From Acinetobacter lwoffii (GTDB taxonomy: Bacteria; Pseudomonadota; Gammaproteobacteria; Pseudomonadales; Moraxellaceae), in assembly GCF_019343495.1 (NCBI RefSeq), contig NZ_CP072549.1:1860001-1924000 (forward strand): DNA of 64,000 nucleotides, written 5' to 3'. Positions 36,689-43,847 of the stretch are shown here, piece by piece (the stretch's first letter is position 1; each line of letters starts with the position of its first letter). Under the pieces are notes generated by a model, which saw nothing but the letters and a program-made list of their open reading frames with translations, did no database searches and had not been told where the DNA came from. The translations under genes and the position numbers were made by a program.

Positions 36689-36996
36689 GTAGGACTCCTC
36701 AACTGAAAAACCAAATGGGGTTAAAACAACCACCCCAGCTCAAAAATGAGCGAAAAAATAATCGGCTATTATACGCAGAAAGCTGCGAAAACATAAGCCA
36801 TTGCCATGAACTTCAATGCATTGTTACAAGTTTATTGATGATGTTTTTTTAAACAGTTGTTTTCAGTAAAATAAACGACTCAAATCCAGGTCGATATATG
36901 AATATTTCATATATTTATTTCAATAAAATTGCACTTTTACTCATATGTGAAAATGCTACACTCAAGCCATAAACTTAAACAAGAAGATCAAACAGA
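36689..36996. other. Divergent ettA/metY regulatory region (308 bases)
   Basis: No gene is visible. For ettA a consensus -10 (minus-strand TATAAT, 36768–36773) lies about 80 bases upstream of the GTG. For metY there is a perfect palindrome at 36894–36914 and a TACACT (36957–36962) preceded by TGC as a possible extended -10. A run of poly-T lies near 36845. Confidence 0.5.
36894..36914. promoter_or_regulatory. Perfect palindrome upstream of metY, candidate operator
   Basis: ATATATGAA-TAT-TTCATATAT is a 21-base perfect inverted repeat, 82 bases before the metY ATG. The core TGAA-N3-TTCA resembles but does not equal the MetR consensus TGAA-N5-TTCA. It is placed as an activator or repressor site would be. 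Confidence 0.5.
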
Positions 36997-38274
36997 ATGA
37001 GTTATAAAGCAGAAACCCTTGCGATTCATGCAGGTTATACCCCAGAAGCAACCACCAAAGCTGTTGCAGTGCCGATTTACCAAACCACGTCTTATGCCTT
37101 TGACAATACTCAACATGGGGCCGATCTCTTTGATTTAAAGGTTCAGGGCAATATCTATACCCGAATTATGAACCCGACCACTGCGGTTCTGGAACAACGT
37201 GTCGCAGCACTGGAAGGTGGAATTGGCGCGCTGGCTTTGGCCTCTGGCATGGCTGCGATTACTTATGCGATTCAGACCATTGCGGAAGCGGGTGACAACA
37301 TTGCTTCTGTGTCAACGCTATATGGCGGTACCTATAACCTCTTTGCCCATACCCTACCAAAACAGGGCATTGAAGTCCGTTTCTTTGATTATGAAAAGCC
37401 GGAAAGTCTGCGTGACTTGATTGATGAAAAAACCAAACTGGTCTTTGTCGAATCGATTGGCAATCCACTGGGTAATATTATTGATCTGGAAGCCATTGCT
37501 AAAATTGCACATGAATATGGCGTACCGGTAATTGTCGACAATACTGTTGCCACCCCAGTACTTCAAAAATCTTTCGATTTCGGCGCAGATATTATCGTGC
37601 ATTCTCTGACCAAATATATCGGCGGGCATGGCAATTCAATTGGCGGCATTATTGTGGATAGCGGTAAATTCCCGTGGGGTAAATACCCTGAACGTTTCCC
37701 TGCCCTGAATACGCCTGACCCAAGCTACCATGGCGTGAACTATGTCGAAGTTTTGGGAGAAGCAGCTTATATCGCCCGTGCGCGTGTAGTGCCACTGCGT
37801 AATACCGGCGCTGCGATCAGCCCGCAGAATGTGTTTCTGATTCTGCAAGGTCTGGAAACTTTAAGCTTGCGTATGGAACGTCATACCGAAAACGCACTGA
37901 AAGTCGCTGAATATCTGCAAAAACATCCTAAAGTGAAATGGGTTAATTACGCCGGCCTGAAAGATCACCCACAGCATGCCTTGGCACAGAAATATGTGAA
38001 AGGTAAACCGTCTGCCATTCTGACCTTTGGGGTAGAACATGGTCTCGAAGGCGGCACACGTTTTATTGATGCCCTGCAACTGTTTACACGTCTGGTCAAT
38101 ATCGGCGACGCTAAAAGTCTGGCCTGCCATCCGGCGACTACTACGCATCGTCAGCTCAATGCCGAAGAGTTAAAATCGGCAGGCGTCAGTGAGGATATGG
38201 TGCGTTTATCTATTGGGATTGAACATAGTGATGACCTGATTGCCGATCTGGAACAGGCGCTGGCGGCCGTTTAA
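36997..38274 (+). CDS. metY: O-acetylhomoserine aminocarboxypropyltransferase (O-acetylhomoserine sulfhydrylase)
   Basis: 425 residues, a PLP enzyme of the Cys/Met-metabolism family, typical length for MetY. It makes homocysteine directly from O-acetylhomoserine and sulfide. The start is [36 protein letters not shown]. The PLP lysine is in [18 protein letters not shown], and the family motif [15 protein letters not shown] binds cofactor phosphate. The C-terminus has [15 protein letters not shown]. It fits a sulfur-assimilation theme with the two sulfate-binding proteins nearby but is transcribed alone. Confidence 0.94.
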   Translation: MSYKAETLAIHAGYTPEATTKAVAVPIYQTTSYAFDNTQHGADLFDLKVQGNIYTRIMNPTTAVLEQRVAALEGGIGALALASGMAAITYAIQTIAEAGDNIASVSTLYGGTYNLFAHTLPKQGIEVRFFDYEKPESLRDLIDEKTKLVFVESIGNPLGNIIDLEAIAKIAHEYGVPVIVDNTVATPVLQKSFDFGADIIVHSLTKYIGGHGNSIGGIIVDSGKFPWGKYPERFPALNTPDPSYHGVNYVEVLGEAAYIARARVVPLRNTGAAISPQNVFLILQGLETLSLRMERHTENALKVAEYLQKHPKVKWVNYAGLKDHPQHALAQKYVKGKPSAILTFGVEHGLEGGTRFIDALQLFTRLVNIGDAKSLACHPATTTHRQLNAEELKSAGVSEDMVRLSIGIEHSDDLIADLEQALAAV

Positions 38275-38294
38275 AAAGTGCCCGAGCCGCTTCG

Positions 38295-38323
38295 AAACCT
38301 CATCATTTTGGTGAGGTTTTTTT
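38295..38323 (+). terminator. Terminator after metY
   Basis: aaacctca (38295–38302) pairs with tgaggttt (38312–38319), followed by TTTTT. It lies 20 bases after the stop. Confidence 0.8.
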
Positions 38324-38568
38324 ATTTATTTTCTAAAACAGCCACTTGCTTTACTTTTTATTTTCATGTTAAAAGTTAAATGAAAGAGTGAACACAAATA
38401 GAGCAATTACTCTAATTTTTATTTTAATTTCAATACTTTAATTTATAGATTTTCCTGAAGAATTGGTTATCATATCTGGACTCACCTTCGCTCTCATCTT
38501 CTGTTAGAGCGCCATAGACCTTTAATAAAAATAATTTGAACGCTGACTTCAAATTAGGGATAACAAAC

Positions 38569-39456
38569 GTGAAAACTAGACTACACAAACAACTGGAAAA
38601 ACGTGTTGCAGGTAAAACCGTCCTGATTACCGGTGCATCCAGCGGTATTGGTTTAACGACAGCACATCAACTGGCGGATGCAGGTGCCCATGTTTTACTG
38701 GTAGCCCGTACTCAGGAAACCCTAGAACAAGTAAAATCAGAAATTGAAGCCAAAGGCGGCAAAGCCTCAATCTTTCCATGTGATTTAAACAATATGGAAG
38801 CGATTGATGAAGTTTCCAAACAGATTATTGCCTCAGTCGATCATATTGATATTCTGATTAATAATGCGGGCCGTTCGATTCGCCGTGCCGTACATGAATC
38901 GGTAGATCGTTTTCATGATTTTGAACGGACCATGCAGCTGAACTATTTCGGCGCGGTGCGTCTGGTAATGAATATCCTGCCGCAAATGATGATTCGTCGT
39001 GCGGGTCACATTATTAACATCAGCTCAATTGGCGTACTGGCCAATGCCACCCGTTTTTCGGCCTATGTCGCATCAAAAGCTGCACTGGATGCCTTTAGCC
39101 GCTGCCTGTCTGCAGAAGTGCATTCACATAAAATCGCAATCACGTCGATCTATATGCCTTTGGTGCGTACTCCGATGATTGCGCCAACCAAAATTTATAA
39201 ATATGTTCCAACGCTTTCTCCAGAACAGGCGGCTGACCTGATTGCCTATGCGATTGTGAAACGCCCGAAGAAAGTGGCGACCGGTTTGGGCCGTCTGGCT
39301 TCCATTACCTATTCCATTGCACCGGATATCAACAATGTCTTGATGTCGATTGGTTATAACCTGTTCCCAAGTTCAACTGCATCTGTGGGCCAACCGCAAA
39401 AACTGAACTTGGTGCAAAAAGCATATGCGCGTCTGTTCCCGGGCGAACACTGGTAA
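38569..39456 (+). CDS. Short-chain dehydrogenase/reductase (SDR family)
   Basis: 295 residues from a GTG start (38569) preceded by AGGG; the frame extends to a TTG at 38536 that has no ribosome-binding site. The Rossmann motif is TVLITGASSGIGLTTA (~residues 18–33), then NNAGRSIRRAV, and the catalytic Ser–Tyr–Lys is in NISSIGVLANATRFSAYVASKAAL (YVASK). The C-terminal extension includes VPTLSPEQAADLIAYAIVKRPKKVATG, seen in SDRs acting on hydrophobic or acyl-type substrates. The substrate cannot be named. The ~290 bases upstream are AT-rich and hold no other gene. Confidence 0.85.
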   Translation: MKTRLHKQLEKRVAGKTVLITGASSGIGLTTAHQLADAGAHVLLVARTQETLEQVKSEIEAKGGKASIFPCDLNNMEAIDEVSKQIIASVDHIDILINNAGRSIRRAVHESVDRFHDFERTMQLNYFGAVRLVMNILPQMMIRRAGHIINISSIGVLANATRFSAYVASKAALDAFSRCLSAEVHSHKIAITSIYMPLVRTPMIAPTKIYKYVPTLSPEQAADLIAYAIVKRPKKVATGLGRLASITYSIAPDINNVLMSIGYNLFPSSTASVGQPQKLNLVQKAYARLFPGEHW

Positions 39457-39498
39457 TTTTTTATACGGTTTTCATACGGATAATTTAATGGAAATACG

Positions 39499-39520
39499 AG
39501 CCGCCGACCGGGCGGCTTTT
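39499..39520 (+). terminator. Terminator after the SDR gene
   Basis: agccgcc (39499–39505) and ggcggct (39511–39517) form a perfect 7-bp GC-rich stem with a five-base loop, followed by TTTCT. Confidence 0.8.
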
Positions 39521-39693
39521 CTATGTCTCAGTTTTGCACGATCTGGAATAAAGTGGACTGGTTTAAAAAACCACGACACAGCCTGTCCTGATCAACACAG
39601 ATTTTTGCCGCAAATGCTGCGAGATCACGTACACTATCAGCGGATATTTCCTATCCGTATTTTTATATTTTGATTGAAATGATGGAAACCCTT

Positions 39694-40476
39694 ATGAACA
39701 ACGTGCAATGGCTCGATGAAGTAAAATTTAACGAACAAGGATTAGTCCCTGCCATTGCCCAGCATCATCAAAGCGGACGTGTGTTGATGGTGGCCTGGAT
39801 GAACCGTGAAGCCTTGGCTTTAACTGCCGAAAAAAATCAGGCAGTGTATTTCTCTCGTTCACGCAGCAAGTTATGGCATAAGGGCGAAGAATCAGGACAT
39901 TTTCAGACCGTACATGAAATCCGTCTGGACTGTGATGCCGACGTGATTGTACTGCAAATTGAACAGCATGGTGGCATTGCCTGTCATACCGGCCGTGAAT
40001 CATGCTTCTATCGCAAGCTTACGCCAAATGGCTGGGAAATTGTCGATGCACAGTTGAAAGATCCATCTGCGATTTATGGCGAAAAATCTACGAATCCGCA
40101 TACGCTGGCAATGGAAGCCTCAACCGCTCAATCTGAACAGGTTGAAGTCTTGTCTTATCTGGGTCAGATGATGGCAGAACGCAAACAGGCCGATCCGGAC
40201 TCCTCTTATGTGGCCAAGCTCTACCATAAAGGTTTAAACAAGATTCTGGAAAAAGTCGGTGAAGAAAGCTTTGAAACCGTGCTGGCAGCCAAAGACTTTG
40301 ATCAGGATGCTTCGGCAGACCATAAAAATGATCTGATCTATGAAGTGGCAGATCTGTGGTTCCATACCATCGTGATGCTGGGTTATTTCGACCTGGATGT
40401 GCAATTGGTATTAAATGAACTGGCACGCCGCCAAGGCTTGTCCGGTCTGGTCGAAAAAGCCAACCGTCAGCATTAA
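39694..40476 (+). CDS. hisIE: Bifunctional phosphoribosyl-AMP cyclohydrolase / phosphoribosyl-ATP pyrophosphohydrolase
   Basis: 260 residues, steps 2 and 3 of histidine synthesis. The HisI half has [31 protein letters not shown] and the metal-binding [28 protein letters not shown] in part. The HisE half has [19 protein letters not shown] and [17 protein letters not shown], the MazG-like fold. ATG 39694 is preceded by GGAA; in-frame ATGs at 39679 and 39682 and a TTG at 39670 are alternatives. The gene is apart from other his genes. Confidence 0.95.
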   Translation: MNNVQWLDEVKFNEQGLVPAIAQHHQSGRVLMVAWMNREALALTAEKNQAVYFSRSRSKLWHKGEESGHFQTVHEIRLDCDADVIVLQIEQHGGIACHTGRESCFYRKLTPNGWEIVDAQLKDPSAIYGEKSTNPHTLAMEASTAQSEQVEVLSYLGQMMAERKQADPDSSYVAKLYHKGLNKILEKVGEESFETVLAAKDFDQDASADHKNDLIYEVADLWFHTIVMLGYFDLDVQLVLNELARRQGLSGLVEKANRQH

Positions 40477-40479
40477 GCC

Positions 40480-41994
40480 TTGAATTCATCTGTGTCTGAT
40501 TTAAAAAAACCGACCGCGACCTATGAGCAGGCCACTGCCATTGATAACGCACGTCTGGGCAAATCCTTTAAAGTGATTGCCTATGCAGGCACAGGTAAAA
40601 CCACGACCCTGCAAATGATCAGTGATGCCATGCCACAAAGACGTGGCATGTATCTGGCTTTTAACAAGGCCATTGCCAGTGAAGCACAGGCCAAGTTTCA
40701 CCGGGGTGTCGATTGCCGTACTTTTCACTCGCTGGCGTTTCGCAGTGTTCCACGTGGAGTCACCGACAAACTGCGCTTGCCACGCTTGAGTCCAAGTTTT
40801 ATTGCCAAAGAATACCGGCTTGAACCGATGACCATGCGCCGTATGATGGGTGGGCGTTATGAAAAATATGTCTTGATGCCTTCGCGTCTGGCAAGTTTGG
40901 TTGCCAATGCGGTCGGCTATTTCTGCTCGACCAGTTCGCAATACCCTGCCCCACGGCATATTCAGGCGCCGAGCTGGTTGCATCCGGATGATATCGAGAC
41001 TTTACAGAAGAAACTTTATCCGGCAGTCGAACGACGCTGGCTAGAGTCGATTGATCCAAATCATCAGGCCGGCATCGGTCATGACATTTATCTGAAGCTC
41101 TGGGCGCTGTCCGAGCCAAATATCCCGGCCGATTATGTACTATTCGATGAAGCTCAGGATGCCGATCCCTTAATGCTGGGAATTCTACTGAAACAGCGCA
41201 GCACCCAGGTGATTTATGTCGGAGACGCGCATCAGCAGATTTATGCCTGGCGTGGCGCAGTCAATGCCATGCAGCAACTACCTTTACCTGAATCACGTCT
41301 GACCACCTCATTTCGTTTCGGTCCTGAAATTGCCCTGAATGCCAATGCCATTTTAGGTGCCTTAAATGAAACTGTGCCTTTACTCGGCAATCCGTTGTTA
41401 GATTCTAAAGTCGTGAATAAACAGCATACCAAAATGCGGGATGCAATTTTATGCCGGACTAATGCCCGCGCCATGGAACTGTTGTTAGCAGGTTTAGTTC
41501 GTGGGGATAAAGTCAGTCTGCAAGCCGATCACGTCAAACTGAATCGTTTTGTCGATGCGGCTGCCATGCTGAAACAGGGCAAACGTGTGGTTGATGTGCC
41601 GGAACTGGCCTGGTTCAACTCCTGGCATGATGTCCATGAATACTGTGAAACTAATGAAGGCAGTGACATCAAGCCACTGGTCAAACTGGTGGACGAACAT
41701 GGCACCGATCCGTTGAAAAAAGCTCTGGCTAAAATCACCCCAATTGCCCAGGCCGACTATATTATTTCCACGGCACACAAGGCCAAAGGTCTGGAATGGG
41801 ATCGGGTTCATATTGAAGATGACTATCAGTTTAAACTGAATGAAAAAGACCATAAAATTAGTGATGAAGAATTAAGATTACTTTACGTGGCCTGTACACG
41901 TGCTAAAGTGAGTTTAAATATTCATCACATTTATGACCTGATTCAGCAACTGAAGATCAAAATGCCGCAGTCGCTTCGGCAGGCAGTCGGTTAA
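40480..41994 (+). CDS. UvrD/Rep-type superfamily 1 helicase (short form)
   Basis: 504 residues. Motif I is IAYAGTGKTTTLQ (Lys40), motif II FDEAQDADP, motif III YVGDAHQQIYAWRGA, then motif V ISTAHKAKGLEWDRVHI and motif VI LYVACTRAK. All the catalytic motifs are intact, so it should be an active 3'–5' DNA translocase. At 504 residues it lacks the large 1B/2B insertions of UvrD (~720) and is closer in size to FBH1-like or GajB-type helicases. The start is TTG 40480, three bases after hisIE, or GTG 40492; neither has a good ribosome-binding site, so translation may be coupled to hisIE. The next gene, an ATPase, begins 41 bases downstream. Confidence 0.85.
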   Translation: MNSSVSDLKKPTATYEQATAIDNARLGKSFKVIAYAGTGKTTTLQMISDAMPQRRGMYLAFNKAIASEAQAKFHRGVDCRTFHSLAFRSVPRGVTDKLRLPRLSPSFIAKEYRLEPMTMRRMMGGRYEKYVLMPSRLASLVANAVGYFCSTSSQYPAPRHIQAPSWLHPDDIETLQKKLYPAVERRWLESIDPNHQAGIGHDIYLKLWALSEPNIPADYVLFDEAQDADPLMLGILLKQRSTQVIYVGDAHQQIYAWRGAVNAMQQLPLPESRLTTSFRFGPEIALNANAILGALNETVPLLGNPLLDSKVVNKQHTKMRDAILCRTNARAMELLLAGLVRGDKVSLQADHVKLNRFVDAAAMLKQGKRVVDVPELAWFNSWHDVHEYCETNEGSDIKPLVKLVDEHGTDPLKKALAKITPIAQADYIISTAHKAKGLEWDRVHIEDDYQFKLNEKDHKISDEELRLLYVACTRAKVSLNIHHIYDLIQQLKIKMPQSLRQAVG

Positions 41995-42035
41995 AGTGCA
42001 TGGCATGGATGTAAATATCATAGGACAGGTAATCT

Positions 42036-43418
42036 ATGCACATCCAAGCGCTTCAACTGAAACATACCCTGCATTTTTCCGACATTCAGCTCCAGTTTAA
42101 TTATCCGCAATGCCCGGTCACCTTGATTCTGGGCAATCAGGGAACTGGCAAAACTACGCTTTTACGTTTTAGCTATCAGGCACTGACCTGGTTTGCAGCC
42201 CGTTATCGCGACAGCCGTGCTGCGGGTCTGGTGATGCAAGATCAGGACATCATGCAAACCCGGCTGCAATCCAAAATCGATATCCGGATTGGTTTTCCTG
42301 AAGAGATGGGCAGCTTGCCAGAATCCAGTCCGTCCGAGCCTACGAACCTACAAAGCTGTTCATGGCAAATCTACAAGACCCTAAACAGTCAGGGTCTGGG
42401 CTTTAGCAAAGCAGAAACCTCACAGCTTGAAAGCGTGCTCAGCCTGTATCACAAAGCCCGCTTGCACGATCCCCTGCTCGGTTTGCCGCTAATTGCCTAT
42501 TATCCGGCTGAACGCTTTACCAATGAAGTCAATCTGCTCAGCAAAAATAACCCGGTCATTCTCCAGTCTGCACATGCTTATGAAATAGCTGCGATTCCTT
42601 TCACCACTTTTGCCCGTTTTTTTGAATGGTTTCGTGAAATCAGTGATATTGAAAATGCGCAAAGTGCCAAGATTATGGATCAGATTTTGGCGCGTGCCTT
42701 GCAGCAGCCTGAGAACATTCGAGGAAATGAACTGGCCCGGCAGATCGAGAAAGCCCAGGCACATCTGCATGCACCGAATCTCACCGCTTTAAAACAGGCC
42801 CTATCGCTGATCTTGCCAGAAGTCAGCCAGATGTATTTAAAATATCAGCCCAAGCTGCAACTGATGGTGACCTATCAGCAACAGACCTTTAGTTTTCAGC
42901 AACTGCCCAACAGTATCCGCAACTGGATTGCACTGGTGGGCGATATTGTACGGCGGCTTTGTCTGTTGAATCCCAATAGTTTATTTCCGTGTCAGGAAGG
43001 CACAGGTGTTTTACTGATTGATGCGATTGATCATCAACTGGATCAGGAGATGGCAGCAATGATCCTGTCACGCCTACATCAGGCTTTTCCCAACTTGCAG
43101 ATTATTGCGACCGGCAACCGGCCTGAATTACTGGAACAGGCGCACGGCTTTCAATGTCTGAAACTGGAAAATAAACAGCTGCACCCCATTCATCTTGAAA
43201 GTATGAAAACCCAGTTTGATCAGATCTACGCAGAGCTGGAATTGCAGCGAAATAAAGACCTATCTTCCGAAGATACTTTATTGGAAACGGTCACCGAACC
43301 CGTCACACCGCTTGCTGTATTGCAAATGATCCAGCAACAGTTAAATCCGGAACAGCAGCAGGAACTACGAGTCTTACTTACTCAAGAGCATCATCCGACG
43401 CTACCTCAGTCGCTCTAA
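42036..43418 (+). CDS. OLD/RecF-like AAA ATPase with degenerate catalytic motifs
   Basis: 460 residues. The N-terminal strand-P-loop unit (IQALQLKHTLHFSDIQLQF then LILGNQGTGKTTLL, Lys39) is that of ABC-type AAA_21/OLD ATPases. Near residue 290, where relatives have a signature like LSDGYRN, it has LPNSIRNWIALVGDIVRRL. The Walker B site reads VLLIDAIDH, with Ala330 where the catalytic Glu (IDEID) is expected. The switch segment is IIATGNRPELL rather than the usual TTHSP. Walker A is intact. It probably binds nucleotide but hydrolyses it poorly or not at all. There is no TOPRIM domain; the C-terminal ~90 residues are Gln/Glu-rich. It follows the helicase on the same strand. Function unknown. 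Confidence 0.8.
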   Translation: MHIQALQLKHTLHFSDIQLQFNYPQCPVTLILGNQGTGKTTLLRFSYQALTWFAARYRDSRAAGLVMQDQDIMQTRLQSKIDIRIGFPEEMGSLPESSPSEPTNLQSCSWQIYKTLNSQGLGFSKAETSQLESVLSLYHKARLHDPLLGLPLIAYYPAERFTNEVNLLSKNNPVILQSAHAYEIAAIPFTTFARFFEWFREISDIENAQSAKIMDQILARALQQPENIRGNELARQIEKAQAHLHAPNLTALKQALSLILPEVSQMYLKYQPKLQLMVTYQQQTFSFQQLPNSIRNWIALVGDIVRRLCLLNPNSLFPCQEGTGVLLIDAIDHQLDQEMAAMILSRLHQAFPNLQIIATGNRPELLEQAHGFQCLKLENKQLHPIHLESMKTQFDQIYAELELQRNKDLSSEDTLLETVTEPVTPLAVLQMIQQQLNPEQQQELRVLLTQEHHPTLPQSL

Positions 43419-43630
43419 ACAGATTCAAAAATAAGCGCGATTGTTTGAGTCAATAAGGGAGCCTTTTCCAGCATTCTGTTTTTGCCAGGATTGAACTGTT
43501 TTGAGTCAAATTTACAATCAATGCCTGCAATTTAATCTTAATTTTCGGTCACTTCTGGATGATCTGTTTAAGCATGCAGCGCCTGTTAAATCCGAGCCGG
43601 CGTATAATTTATAAGTTCTACATAAAAACG

Positions 43631-43659
43631 TTGATGTTGTTGTTATCCTGTAATATGAT
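43631..43659 (+). promoter_or_regulatory. Probable promoter of the Mrp operon
   Basis: TTGATG (43631–43636) and TATGAT (43654–43659) are separated by 17 bases. Initiation is expected near 43666. Confidence 0.5.
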
Positions 43660-43824
43660 CGGTTTTATTTGCGAATTTCATTGTAAAATCGGAATTTGCT
43701 ATCGTTTATAAGTTGCGCAATACAACTGTTTTATATTCTTTTTGAATATTCTTTTGGCTTTCAAGATTGAGAAGTTTGGGTCGCTCCTTGTGGTCCTGTA
43801 GTCCTTGAAAGATAAAGATTCACC

Positions 43825-43844
43825 TTAGGTTAGTCAAAACCTAA
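43825..43844 (+). promoter_or_regulatory. Hairpin abutting the mrpA start codon
   Basis: TTAGGTT (43825–43831) and AACCTAA (43838–43844) form a perfect 7-bp stem with a six-base loop, ending three bases before the ATG. No separate ribosome-binding site is visible, so the hairpin occupies the position where the ribosome must land. Translational control is an inference. Confidence 0.5.
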
Positions 43845-43847
43845 ATC

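Larger units (their letters stand above)
43419..43847. other. Leader region of the Mrp operon (429 bases)
   Basis: There is no gene. The region carries two copies of TTTGAGTCAA (43444–43453 and 43500–43509), each with a TTGA-G-TCAA palindromic core, a second TATAAT-like element near 43603, a promoter at 43631–43659, and a hairpin just before mrpA (43825–43844). The predicted transcript leader is about 180 bases. Confidence 0.5.

Noticed and set aside
39425..39673. Plus-strand frame between the SDR gene and hisIE
   Set aside because: It overlaps the end of the SDR gene and runs through the SDR terminator hairpin (39499–39520), so it is unlikely to be coding.
40480..43418. A complete Gabija defence system
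   Set aside because: The ATPase lacks a TOPRIM nuclease domain, its motifs are degenerate and the gene order is reversed; only a resemblance is claimed.
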